Source: Miscanthus floridulus
Taxonomy: Eukaryota; Streptophyta; Magnoliopsida; Poales; Poaceae
Assembly (NCBI RefSeq): GCF_019320115.1
Contig: NC_089588.1
Span: 118,511,591-118,575,590 of the forward strand
Length of the DNA stretch: 64,000 nucleotides
Reading direction: 5' to 3'
The position numbers and the translations under genes were made by a program. The stretch's first letter is position 1, and every line of letters begins with the position of its first letter. Shown here piece by piece: positions 1 through 11,084 of this stretch. The notes under the pieces were generated by a model. It was not told where the DNA came from, made no database searches, and saw only the letters and a list, made by a program, of their open reading frames with translations.

Positions 1-259
1 GGCTAACGGTGGGTGGCTGCCGTCGCCTCGGTTAGCCTTTGCCGAGTGTTTCGCTTTGCCGAGAGCCCGACACTCGGCAAAGGGAGGCTTTGCCGAGTGC
101 TACACTTTGCCGAGTGCCTGACACTCGGCAAATATGGATATGCCAAGTGTTTGGCTTTGCCGAGTGCGGCACTCGGCAAAGTCTATCTTTGCCGAGTGCC
201 CGACATTTGGCACTCGGCAAAATAAGAAACACTTGGCAAAGCCCCTGTTTCCCGTAGTG
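1..259. mobile_element. CACTA transposon terminus (truncated by window start)
   Basis: The stretch is packed with direct and inverted copies of a short subterminal motif, TTTGCCGAGTG and its complement CACTCGGCAAA. On the reverse strand it begins CACTACGGGAAACAGGGG, the canonical CACTA terminal inverted repeat, so the element ends at base 259. Dense subterminal repeats of this kind are the transposase-binding region of plant En/Spm elements. The rest of the element lies outside the window. Small ORFs across it are by-products of the repeats. Confidence 0.88.
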
Positions 260-768
260 ATAGTTCAAAAAATCTAGGGCGGCGGTAGCGGTGAGGTGGT
301 GGGCGGTGGGGTGGGATGCGTGGGGGTGGCTAGAGGGTTGGGTTGGTGGTGCGACTGCCAATGGGGTAGGGGTGCAAAGTTATGGTGGGAACAAAAAGGG
401 ATGAGTGTTGTATTGAGGGAGAGAGACAGAGGCAGTGTGGGGATGGGGTTGAGGCTGGGGGGCAGTCTTCTAAGGATTACTTATCGCACCATTTTTTCAT
501 AGCAGGTTGCCAAGTAAAAGAAGCCTATCTCCAAAAATTGATTCTCCAAGGCTAGCCTCTAAAGTGGACCGCCTCCCTTACCATTTACACAGAGGGTCCA
601 TTGGTCCACCTTTTAAACTCAATATTCTGAAATGGGGTTATATTTTTAGCGTCTCCTAAAAACAGCTGACATAAAAAAACCTTTGACAGAAATGGACTGA
701 CAAAAGTACAATGTCTGAAAATAAAATGCTCTCTCCTAAAATCATTTGTGTGTTGGTGCTTGCAACAG
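260..768. other. Non-coding stretch upstream of first recognised exon
   Basis: No exon, start codon context or known repeat could be supported here. The last ~30 bases are pyrimidine-rich and end in TTGCAACAG, a good intron acceptor, so at least this part is probably intron. The true first exon and promoter of the downstream gene may lie beyond the CACTA element and outside the window. Confidence 0.4.
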
Positions 769-1719
769 GTGCAAGGATTTCATCAGCTATTCTCTGAGAC
801 ATATGACCGCGTGCAGCACAAGCTACTTCCCGTGCAAGAAGATAGACCTATACATGATCGTGACCTCGCACATCACGCTCCTGTAATGCACGTCTTCACT
901 TCAATCCACATATTGCAGCCTTATGTTTTGTACGCACCCAGTTTGTATTAATTGGAAATGCATTCTGTTCTCACAATAGGTGGAGGATATCAAGGCTATG
1001 GAACAGGCATTGGAGATACTCACCGTCCAATATCCACGACTCGCTGCAATGCTGGACGAACTGAGATATACGTTCAGCCTGCAGGTACGTCGTACTCTGT
1101 ACTCATGATACTACGTACATACATTGCGAATAATCCATGGTTGCCCAGTTTTAGCCTCTAACTTTATAAAACTGTTTGCACAGGGAGCTATGCCAATGCC
1201 TCATGTCTTGAACCTGAACATCCGTGTGTTTGACATTATGGTCGACAAGCTGGGTCTTGACCTAGGATTATTAGGAAAGATCTCATCACTGCAGGGAATC
1301 AAGGCTCACGTCATCTGTGACTTTTGCTTCCCAACGGAAGTGGAGGAAGTGGAGGCCGAGCTGAGGCAGGCGGTCGAGATCCACCACCCTAACAACCCTC
1401 CAACGCTTGAGATCATAAGATACGCTGAAGATAGAATGGTAAAGTCTGATTCAGATTCGCAGATGTTGTTCAAACGACAAAAATGCAAGGTATATGCCCC
1501 GCTATGCACTACTGTACTTAGTCAATCATCAGATTTTGTAGCCTTGGTCTCGATCCTAAATTTAAGCCTTGTACCGGCTGAAATTATTAACGACAGAGGA
1601 CACGACTCGTCGACCAAGTTAATCATCAGATACACCTTCAAAACACACTGAACAATAAGGTAGTCGAGATTGTTGAGCAGAAAACTAATACGACTCTCCG
1701 GGATGCTGCAAAACATAAG
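769..1719 (+). repeat. Module copy 1 of the modular gene (type A)
   Basis: Four exons. The first (38 codons, 'VQGFHQLFSETYDRV') is the most diverged of the four copies and four codons longer than its relatives. The second is 35 codons with 'LTVQYPRLAAML'. The third is 102 codons, starting GAMPMPHVLNLNI and containing CDFCFPTEVEEVEAEL and HHPNNPPTLEIIRY. The fourth is 41 codons, RTRLVDQVNHQ to AAKHK. Introns between the first three exons are only ~97-107 bp. Unlike copy 2 it lacks the acidic AEDEDE exon. It is nearly identical to copy 3 from about 935 onward. Confidence 0.7.
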
Positions 1720-4700
1720 GTACTCTCCACTTGATCCATAGGGTCATTGGTTCTGAGTCCATGCATTATGAATAGAAATAATCATACCATCTAGTATCTA
1801 TACACCTTTCTGACTTGGCTGCTCCTTAAATTTGTCTGGACGTGTCATATAGGTCCCCAAAATCATAAAATGTATCTTTAGGTCCCTAAAGTAAGTTCGG
1901 GTCTCATCCCAGTCCACACGGGTGCTTACCCGACCCACTAGCTGATGTGCCATACGGACACTCAGCGCTTACATGGATCTCTACGATTTTCGAAAACACG
2001 TATTTTTTATACGAACTCGGATGAAGATGATTATTTTCTGAAACTGTAGCCCTTGATGATATTGATAACTGTCTAGTTTTTAGTTTTTTAATTTGAGATC
2101 ATTAGCATGCTCAAAAAATATTGTAAAGTTTTAGCAGCATATTAATCGCGTACAAAACTTGTCGCCAAAGAAAAATCATAACTTTCTTGTATGGTGTCAA
2201 ATAAAAACACATTGTATATGAAAGTTACAGCTCTAGACGAGGTCTGCATATTTATAGTTTGAATGCAGTCAGATAATTTATATGAAAGTTGTTGCACTCG
2301 ATTACACCTACATCTTTCAAGTATTGAGATTTTTTATAAATTTGTAGATCTCATCGAGACCTAGAATTTTTGTATGCAAAGTATTTTTATTGGACACCAT
2401 AAGAAAAATATGATTTACATGTTTGGTACACGATTAACATGTTGCTGGAAAGTTTACATTAAAAGCATCTTAACCATCTCAAATAAAAACCCAAAACTAG
2501 AAAGTTACAGATCTCATGGAGGGCTACAATTGCCATATTAGAATTAGCTCCATCCAAGGTCGTATGAAAAAGGATACTCAGATCCATGTAAACGTTGAAT
2601 CAGCATGCCACATCAGCTATCGGGTCGTGTAAATACTCGTTTACTGGATAAGACCTGAACTAACTTCAGGGCCCAAAAATGTATTTTGAGACTTTGGGAA
2701 CCTATATGGCACTTACAGGTAACTTCAAGGAGCTTTGGTGAATTTCACTCTTTTTTTGTTGACCCTTATGGTTGTTGGCTACCTTGCTTGCAGGAGCAAC
2801 GATTTCGTGAGCACTTCAATGCCATCAAAGACCGTGTGGCATATGAACTACTTCGGGTGTATGAAAATATACCTAATCCTGACCTCAAAAGATTGGTAAT
2901 GTGTTTCCCATTGATATGATTATTATCTCACATCATCTCCCACATTGTGCTGCTTCATTCATACTTTACGCTGGTTACTCATTATTTTTCGTTTGCACAA
3001 ACTTAGTCTCTCATAATACAATGCCTTGAGTAGCCCACCCATCCAGTTGTATTTAACGGAAATGCTTTGCATGCTTCTGGCAACAGACGGAAGAAATTGA
3101 GGATACGGAACGGGCGCTCCAGATACTTACGGTTGAATATCCACGGCTGGCTGCAATGCTGGAGGAACTGATAACTGCACCCGGCCTGGAGGTTCTCATT
3201 TATATATACTAATTAAATGCATTGGTTTCTGCTCGTCTCTTCTCAGCACCATATAATAATAAATATTGTTTCCAGGCAGAGGATGAGGATGAGGTCACAG
3301 ACGACAAGGAGGCCACGGCAACCTCACTATCCGACAGAAAACTGGAGGATGAGGTAACAGGGAATGAGGATAATGAAAGCATTGGAGAACTTTCATTGCC
3401 CAGTTACCGCTAAATAAGATAGCTTGTACATCATCGATTTGACAAAATTTGTACAGGGAGCTGTGCCAAGGCCTCGAGTCATGGCCTTGTACATCGATGT
3501 GGATGATGTAATGGACAACAACATCGGTCTCCACTTTGGATTAGGAAACCACCGGTCTCTCCAGGGACAGGGAATCAAAGCTTACATCGACTGTGCCCTT
3601 TGCTTCCCAACTGAAGTGGAGTCGGTTGAGGCTGAGTTGAGGCACGCCATCCATATCCAGCAACCCAACAACCCTCCAACCATTGAGATCATAAGATTCC
3701 GTGAAGATAAAATGGTGAACTCTGATTCGCAGATGTTGGAACGACAAAAGCGGAGGGTACGTATAGCTGTAACAAGATCGATCTGCTCTCTACTTTTTAA
3801 TTTATTATAAATACATAGTTGTCGCGTAGCTCTTAATGGTCAATCTCTGCCTATGCCGGGTAATAAAATTAACAACAGGCCGCAAGACTCTGCGTAAGAA
3901 TTGGACATCAGCAAGACCTTCATAACGCAATTTATCGCGAGGCAGTCGAGATGCGCGAGCTGATAACGAACTTGAATCTCAATGATGATACAAAGAATAA
4001 GGTACTTCTCGTCACGCATGAATAACTAATTCATTCCATGAATTGTTTAGTCGATCTCACAGCAAAATCTCAATAATCCAAGCTAGGCACGTCCATGTTG
4101 GTGCCTTTTATTAACTAGCAAACGTGCCCGTGCGAGGCAACGACAGAAAAAGTGCTAAATAACTATTTATATGTTTTCCCCTTTTTGTAAAATTTGAGGG
4201 CTATAATTTTTTTTCCGATGACATCCAAAATATAAGCGAAAGTTGACAATAATACGACAATGTATAATTAAGCCTGTATCGTTAAAATATGGTCCTGATA
4301 GGTTTTTTCTCTCATTGCTAAACAAAAAAATATTTGCTCGTAGATATAATTAAGTTTAATTTTTATAATATCCATAGTTGGAAAATTATAGCCCTTCATG
4401 AGGTATATAACTTTTCAGTTTTGAGTTTTTGAAATGAGACTAGTAAGATGCTAAAAAATATTGTAAAGTTTCTGCAGCATATTGACCACGTACCAAACTT
4501 GTCGTCGTAGAAAAATCATATATTTCTTGTATGGTGTCAGATAAAGATACTTTGTATATAAAAATTATAGCTCTAGATAGAAATACATATTCATAGTTTG
4601 AATTTTGTCATTTGAGGTCATTCAGATGGTCAAATAATTAATATAAAGTTTCAACAGCATATTAATCGCGTGCTAGGTCATGTCGCCTTAGAAAAATTAT

Positions 4701-7700
4701 ATGTTTTTTTGTATGCGGTCAGATAAAGATACCTTTTATATGAAAGTTGTAGCGCTCGATGGGATCTACAACTTTCATGTATTGAGATGTTTTATTTGAA
4801 GTTGTTTAGGCTTATTTAAAAAAATGATAAACACAACTTCAAATAAAAATCCAAACAACATCAAATTAAAAAAAACTTAAAATTATAAAGTTGCAGATCA
4901 TTTCAAGAGCTACAACTTCAATATGAAAAGTATCTTTATCTGACCTTATACAAGAAAGATATTATTTTTTTAAGACGATAAGCCCAAGTATGTAATTTAT
5001 ATTATTTTTTCTGACCATTTTAACGATCTCAAATGACAAAATTGAAAACTATGAATTTGTAGAAATCATCGAGAGCTCATATATAAAATATCTTTATCTA
5101 ACACCATGCAAGAAAGAGATTAATATGCTGTTAAATTTTATTTTATTTTTTGATCATCTTAACCATCTCAAATGACAATATTCAAAATTACGAATTTGAG
5201 ATCTCATCGAGACCTAGAATTTTCATATACAAAGTATATTAATCAAACAACATGCAAAAAAATATGATTTACAAGTTTGGTACGCGATTAATATGTTGTT
5301 GAAACTTTATATTACCATTTTAAGCATCTTAATGTTCTTAAATAAAAAAACTCAAAACTAGAAAGTTTTAGATCTCATGGAGGGCTACAATTGTCATATT
5401 AGAATCATCTTCATCCAAGGTCGTATGAAAAATAATAAAATTTTTCTAAAATTAAGTGTTGCCACTACACGTGGGTCCCATCTGTCAGATCCATGGAAAC
5501 GGTGAGTCAACATGCCGCATCTGCACTAGGTCAGGTAAACGCACGTTTAGACGTAGCTGAGACCTGAAGTAATTTTAGGGACCCAAAATTGTATTTCGAG
5601 AATTTAGGGACCAATATGGCACTTACAGATAACTTTAATTAAGGACCTCCGGTGAATTTCACTCTTTTTTTTCTTGACCCTTGTGGTTGTTGGCCACCTT
5701 TGCTTACAGGAGCAACGATTTCTTGAGCACTTCAATGCCGTCCAAGCCCATGTGGGACATCAACTATTTCAGATGGATGAAAATATACCTAATCCTGACC
5801 TCAAACGAGTGGTAATGTGTTTTCCATTGCTATGATTATTATTTCGCATCATCTCGCACATTGTCCTGCTTCATTCGTACTTTGCGCTGGACGCTGGTTA
5901 CTCATTATTTTTCGTTTGCACAAACTTAGTTTCTCATATATACAAAGCCTTGAGTAGCCTACCCATCCAGTTGTACGCACCCGGTTTGTATTAATTGGAA
6001 ATGCATTCTGTTCTCACCATATGTGGAGGATATCAAGGCTATGGAACAGGCATTGGAGATACTCACCGTCGAATATCCACGACTCGCTGCAATGCTGGAC
6101 GAACTGAGATATACATTCAGCCTGCAGGTACGTCACACTCTGTACTCATGATACTACGTACATACATTGCGAATAATCCATGGTTGCCCAGTTTTAGCCT
6201 CTAACTTTATAAAACTGTTTGCACAGGGAGCTATGCCAATGCCTCATGTCTTGAACCTGAACATCCGTGTGTTTGACATTATGGTCGACAAGCTGGGTCT
6301 TGACCTAGGATTATTAGGAAAGATCTCATCACTGCAGGGAATCAAGGCTCACGTCATCTGTGACTTTTGCTTCCGAACAGAGGTGGAGGAAGTGGAGGCC
6401 GAGCTGAGGCAGGCGGTCGACATCCACCACCCCAACAACCCTCCGACGCTTGAGATCATAAGATACGCTGAAGATAGAATGGTAAACTCTGATTCAGATT
6501 CGCAGATGTCGTTGCGACGACAAATTTTGAGGGTACGTGCACCGCTCTGCAATATAGTACTTTATCAGTCATCAGATTTTGTAGCCTTGGTCTCAACCCT
6601 AAATCTATGCCTTGAACTGGCTGAAATTATTAAAAACAGAGGACCGGACTCATCGACAGAGTCAATCATCAGAAACACCTATATAACACACTGAACAATA
6701 AGGTACTCGAGATTGTTGAGCAGAAAACCAATACGACTCTCAGCGATGCTGCAAAACATAAGGTACTCTCCACTTGATCCACAGGGTCATTGATTCTGAG
6801 TCCATGCATTATGAATGGAAATAATCATACCATCTAGTATCTACACACCTTTATGACTTGGCTGCTCCTTAAAGTTGTCTGCACGTGTCATATAGGTCCC
6901 CAAAATCATAAAATGTATCTTTAGGTCCCTAAAGTAAGTTCAGGTCTCATCCAAGTCCAAACGGGTGCTTACCCGACCCGCTAGCTGATGTGCCATACTG
7001 ACTCAACACTTACATGGATCTCTACGGTTTTCGAAAAAACGTATTCTTTTATACAACCTCGGATGAAGATGATTATTTTATGAAAACTATAGCCCTTGAT
7101 GAGATTGATAACTATCTAGTTTTGAGTTTTTTTAATTTGAGATCATTAAGATGCTCAAAAAATATTGTAAAGTTTTAGCAGCATATTAATCGCGTACAAA
7201 ACTTGTTGCCAAAGAAAAATCATAACTTTCTTGTATGGTGTCAAATAAAGACACTTTGTATATGAAAGTTACAGCTCTAGACGAGGTCTACATATTTATA
7301 GTTTGAATTTAGTCAATTGAGGTCATTAAGATGGTTAAACATTTAGTATAAAGTTTCAGCAACATATTAATCATGTGTACCCTAGCTTGTCGCCTTAAAA
7401 AATCATATCTTTTTTGTATGCAGTCAGATAATTTATATGAAAGTTGTTGCACTCGATTTTATCTACATCTTCCAAGTATTGAGATTTTTTATGATTTTGT
7501 AGATCTCATCGAGACCTAGAATTTTTGTATGCAAAGTATTTTTATGGGACACCATACGAAAATATGATTTACATGTTTGGTACGCAATTAACATGTTCCT
7601 AAAAACTTTATATTAAAATGAAAAATATGATTTACATGTTTGGTATGCGATTAACATGTTGCTGAAAAATTTATATTAAAAGCATCTTAACCATCTCAAA

Positions 7701-8753
7701 TAAAATCTCATGGTGGGCTACGATTGCCATATTACAATTAGCTCCATCCAAGGCCGTATGAAAAAGGATATTCAGATCCATGTAAACGTTGAATTAGCAT
7801 GCCACATCAGCTACCGGGTTGGGTAAATACTCGTTTACTGGATGAGACCTGAACTAACTTCAAGGCCCAAAAATGTATTTTGACACTTTGGGAACCTATA
7901 TGGCACTTACAGGTAACTTCAAGGAGCTCTGGTGAATTTCACTCTCTTTTTTTGCTGACCCTTTTGGTTGTTAGCCACCTTCGTTACAGGAGCAACGATT
8001 TCATGAGAACTTGAATGCTGTCAAAGACCGTGTGGAACATGAACTACTTCGGGTGAATGAAAATATACCTAATCGCGACCTCAAAAGAGTGGTAATGTGT
8101 TTTCCATTGCTATGATTATTATCTCGCATCATCTCCCACATTGTGCTGCTTCATTCATACTTTACGCTGGTTACTCATTATTTTTCGTTTGCACAAACTT
8201 AGTCTCTCATATATACAAAGCCTTGAGTAACCCACCCATGCAGTTGTATTTAACGGAAATGCTTTGCACCCTTGTGGCAACAGACAGATGAAATTGAGGA
8301 TATGGAACGGGCGCTCCAGATACTTACCGTTGAATATCCACGGCAGGCTGCAATGCTGGAGCAACTGAAAACTGCACTCGGCCTGGAGGTTCTCATTTAT
8401 ATATATTAATTAAAGGCCATTGGTTTCTGCTCGTCTCTTATCAGCAACATAATAATAAATATTATTTCTAGGCAGAGGATGAGGATGAGGATGAGGTCAC
8501 GGACGACAAGGAGGCCTCGGCAACCTCACTATTCGAGGAGGTGGTCTTTGCAGCCTCAGTGTCTGAAACAAATGGGGAGGAGGTCTCAGCAGCTTCACTA
8601 TCTGGCAGAGAAGAGGAGAAGAAGAGAAGGAGGAGGCCTTGGCAATCTCCCTATCCGACAGAAAAGAGGAGGAATGAGGTAACCGAGGTGGTCCCTGCAG
8701 TCTCGGTGTCTGAAACAAATGGGGAGGAGCCAATACACTTGTCGAATCAATAA
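769..8753 (+). CDS. Unrecognised multi-exon gene made of four repeated exon modules (5' end missing)
   Basis: I do not recognise the family. Sixteen likely exons were read from GT-AG borders: 769-882, 980-1084, 1184-1489, 1597-1719; 2794-2895, 3087-3191, 3276-3353, 3457-3756, 3879-4001; 5710-5811, 6023-6127, 6227-6532, 6640-6762; 7990-8091, 8284-8388, 8472-8753. Every exon is a multiple of three and phase 0, giving about 826 codons. Each module has a short exon 'EQRF..HFNA', a 35-codon exon with 'LTVEYPRLAAMLEEL', a 100-102-codon exon with 'CFPTEVE' and 'NNPPT.EIIR', and a 41-codon exon. The last exon ends with an acidic/basic tail (REEEKKRRRR, EKRR) that could be a nuclear-localisation signal; that is inference. 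No start codon is visible, so the N-terminus is missing. A poly(A) signal follows. One acceptor (copy 3) has lost its AG. Confidence 0.66.
1844..2710. mobile_element. Foldback/MULE-like repeat in intron, copy 1
   Basis: The ends are imperfect inverted repeats: the left end has ATATAGGTCCCCAAAAT and the reverse of the right end has ATATAGGTTCCCAAAGT. Each continues through ~100 bp with a shared internal word (GGTCTCA-type, then a CCGACC/GGGTCG block). The interior is AT-rich with degenerate repeats such as 'AGATCTCATCGAGAC' in both orientations. It encodes nothing. It lies in the intron between module copies 1 and 2. No clean target duplication was identified, so the superfamily is uncertain. 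Confidence 0.62.
2794..4001 (+). repeat. Module copy 2 of the modular gene (type B, five exons)
   Basis: The exons are EQRFREHFNAIKDRV (34 codons), TEEIEDTERALQILTVEYP (35), an acidic exon beginning AEDEDEVTDDKEA (26 codons, donor after GATGAG), GAVPRPRVMALYIDVDDV (100 codons, with CALCFPTEVESVEAEL and NNPPTIEIIRF) and AARLCVRIGHQQ (41). If the donor after the acidic exon is not used, translation stops 60 nt later at a TAA (3411-3413), so an alternative short C-terminus is possible. This is the only copy holding all five exon types. Confidence 0.68.
4095..5620. mobile_element. Foldback/MULE-like repeat in intron, copy 2 (left border unclear)
   Basis: The right end (TTTAGGGACCAATATGGC at 5603-5620) matches the right ends of the other two foldbacks and sits at the same distance before the next module's first exon. 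The interior has blocks around 4430-4600 that recur inverted around 5190-5340, which gives the foldback form. The left part (4100-4140) starts with ACTAGCAAACGTGCCCGTGC, a word I associate with a common grass repeat, so two repeats may be fused here. Confidence 0.5.
5710..6762 (+). repeat. Module copy 3 of the modular gene (chimera of B and A)
   Basis: The first exon (EQRFLEHFNAVQAHV) and the start of the following intron resemble copies 2 and 4. From about base 5975 the sequence switches to near identity with copy 1 (second, third and fourth exons). The third exon keeps GAMPMPHVLNLNI and CDFCFRTEVEEVEAEL. The acceptor of the second exon has AT at 6021-6022 where copy 1 has AG. An in-frame AG six bases into the exon (6027-6028) could replace it at the cost of two codons. 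Confidence 0.66.
6887..7904. mobile_element. Foldback/MULE-like repeat in intron, copy 3
   Basis: Closely matches the repeat at 1844-2710 in ends, interior blocks and position between modules. It was therefore copied together with the module pair rather than inserted independently. A local re-duplication near 7560-7680 (AATATGATTTACATGTTTGG twice) makes it longer. Confidence 0.62.
7990..8753 (+). repeat. Module copy 4 of the modular gene, terminal version with stop codon
   Basis: Exons EQRFHENLNAVKDRV and TDEIEDMERALQILTVEYP are followed by a terminal exon that starts like the acidic exon of copy 2 (AEDEDEDEDEV). It then reads through the site equivalent to copy 2's donor to a TAA at 8751-8753. 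The terminal exon contains two copies of SVSETNGEE about 150 nt apart, so it grew by internal duplication. The 100-codon and 41-codon exons are absent here. Confidence 0.68.
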
Positions 8754-8937
8754 TCCATCGGTTTATATATATAATCAACGCCAGTGAGGTGACCATCCAC
8801 AGCATGCTAATAATCTGTTTCAAGGAGAATTTCGCCTCGGCTTGTGAGTCTTCATTTTAGTTGACTCAGGTGTGTTATGTCTTGGTGTGGGGCTACAGCA
8901 TATATATAATTCGTAACAACTCTGTTTTTAGTCGAGT

Positions 8938-8943
8938 AATAAA
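8938..8943 (+). terminator. Poly(A) signal of the modular gene
   Basis: AATAAA lies 185 bp after the stop codon in an AT-rich 3' region, a plausible 3' UTR length for a plant gene. Confidence 0.5.
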
Positions 8944-9310
8944 GTACGTAGACATATGCATCTGCGTGCCTTCAAAAACCCTGTAATAACGAGAAGATTT
9001 GTCTTCAAGTCGTTGCTGTGTGTGCTCTCAAAACCTTAAGATGCAGAACATGGTGTTAATAGTTATCTATTTTCGACACTTGTGAGGTATTTGTTTCCAG
9101 GATGTGCATAGTGTTCCTGCTGGAGTTCTCTCCTGCAGATTGTGTTGCACGAGAAGCACGTGTTGGATGATTCCAATCCGCTGGTTTGCATCTTTTACTG
9201 ACTGTATATGCGCCAAGCTGCCTAATTGTCTTATTTATTACTCCTAATTGTCTTTTACCCATCACGTACCCTCGGACTCTGACGCGTAGTCGTAGGCCAT
9301 AGCGACGCGG

Positions 9311-9640
9311 CCTGATGAGATTCGCGAGGTGTGGGCAGCCATCCTTGAGGACAAGTTCGCCAAGATCCGCGACATCATCGGCGACTACCCTTACGTTGCC
9401 ATGGAGGTGCAGCACCCCGGCGTACATGGTGCACCGCCCTCTCCGTCCGGAGCTGCTGAGCAAGTCGCTGGCCGAGTACAACTATGCCACGATGAAGGCC
9501 ACCGTCGACTGAGCAAGTCGCAGGGCACGCAGCCGATGATTGACCCGGACGACAGACGCCGTCCCTGCGCCTGGAAGTCAACTTCCGAGGGTTTGATCCT
9601 CGGATCGACGTCACGGACGCAGACCGCATCGATTATGGAT
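9311..9640 (+). pseudogene. CAF1-type (CCR4-NOT) deadenylase fragment, frameshifted
   Basis: Reads as the N-terminal part of a plant CAF1/Pop2 poly(A)-tail deadenylase of the DEDD nuclease family: EIREVWAAILEDKFAKIRDI, then DYPYVAMEVQHPG. It jumps frame to LAEYNYATMKATVD, then after a stop to RRPCAWKVNFRGFDPR in pieces. Where plant CAF1 has the catalytic Asp-x-Glu ('MDTEFPG'), this copy reads MEVQHPG, so the active-site residues are gone as well. It is a dead gene copy. A weak continuation (IYDFAHVTFCGG in one frame near 9825-9860) may be the C-terminal part. It is GC-richer than the flanks. Confidence 0.72.
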
Positions 9641-10430
9641 CTCCATTGGCTACCTGCTCAAGTTGGTCACCAACGGAACTACGGAAGCCTGCCTGACACG
9701 ATTGTATATATGTTACTATTATACAATCTAGATTTTTGTTTTGATTGGTTTGGGTTGTCTGCTCACGCTAGTTACAGGACAGCCTCGCGTGTACGTGTGT
9801 TGGAGACTTGGAATCCGGCCGAATCTATGACTTTGCCCATGTTACGTTTTGTGGCGGCAATCCGCGTTGCGTTGCGTGCAGTGTGCGGCTGCAGCCGTGC
9901 GCAGACCCCCCGCTGGCATGCCACGGAATGGCTGGGCTCACGATTTCGTATTTCACCGAAAGAAAATGACAAATGAAATCTCAGAAAAGTTAAGGCTGCT
10001 ATATCGCAGTCAATGTTCTCTAGAAATCGCGTATATTTTTCAGAGGCGGTTGCATAAAATGATTTGTACAGTCTGTTGATAACATGTCTCACCTCGAAAA
10101 ATAGATTTCTAAACCCAGTTGATAACGTTGTCCACCTCTATAAAAATCAAATAAAAACAAAAAAGCACAGTGCATGTACGGCCACAGTGGCCGCACAACC
10201 GGGCTCCCTGAGGCAGCCATCCCCGTGCCCCAGCTGCTGCCCGCTGCCTGCGTTTGCGTGCGCCACGCCCGGCCGACCACCGCACCGCCACCGCGCCCAT
10301 GTCTCGGTCAGCTATGACCACGCGCGCTCCTTGCCCAATTGCCCATACATGCCATGGACGGTGCCGCCTCGTGCCCTCGAGCTGTTGTGCCTGTGTGCGC
10401 TGCCGACATGTGCTGTTCGTGCCGTGGACA
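9641..10430. other. Intergenic stretch, possible decayed CAF1 remainder
   Basis: No intact gene is visible. Part of 9780-9920 may continue the CAF1 pseudogene. 10180-10420 is GC-rich with short open frames on both strands that show no recognisable protein features. No repeat boundary was found before the CACTA element. Confidence 0.35.
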
Positions 10431-10648
10431 TACTACTACAGAATTGGACATCACTATCGGCCTCATCACTATCGGATGTTAAGAAACCGACAATGATAAT
10501 CTATCACTGTCGGTTTTTAGCTAAAACCGACAGTAATAGGATCAACCGACACTGATATTTTGATCTTTACTGTCGGTTTTAGCCAAGAACCGACAGTGAT
10601 ATTGGATTAGCACTGCCGGGTTTAGCCAAGAACCGATACTGATACAAT

Positions 10649-10833
10649 CAGGGGCGGACACAACGGTGGGGTAGGGGGGCTCAAGTCCCCCCTACCCACA
10701 TCGCAGCAGTGGAACCTCCTGTGGAGCCCACATGAATTTTTAGGCAAAGTTCTATATTGTAGGGGGGCTGAGACTTAAGATCCAACAGCAGTGTTGTTCA
10801 GCCTCCCTAAAATATTTTCTGGGTCCGCCGCTG
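10649..10833. mobile_element. hAT-type MITE inserted in CACTA subterminal repeats
   Basis: The 185-bp insertion is bounded by a perfect 8-bp direct repeat GATACAAT (10641-10648 and 10834-10841). Its inverted ends are CAGGGGCGGAC and CAGCGGCGGAC. The 8-bp duplication with CAG-starting ends fits the hAT superfamily. It interrupts a CACTGTCGGTT-type repeat run, so it is younger than the CACTA element. Confidence 0.8.
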
Positions 10834-11084
10834 GATACAATCACTGTCGGTTCGTGGCTTGAACCGACAGTGATATGCTGCAAGAAAACTTCATAAATTT
10901 CTCATATAATGTTCCATTAAGACGAACTTTATATCAAAGTTGTAGTACTTGACGAGATCTACAACTTTGTCGTTTAAACTTTTTTAAATTTAAGATCGTT
11001 TGGATGTCCAAATATTTTCATTTGAAATCATCTATATAACGAAAATTACGTTTGATTTCTCAAATTAAAAATTTGAATTTTTCA

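Noticed and set aside
13..361. Several overlapping open frames on both strands near the window start
   Set aside because: They are translations of the CACTA subterminal repeat and show its periodic wording (LCRV, ALGK); not genes.
8479..8823. Minus-strand frame of 108 codons opposite the terminal exon
   Set aside because: Shadow of the plus-strand coding repeat; it has repeated LPRPP wording from the complementary acidic tract.
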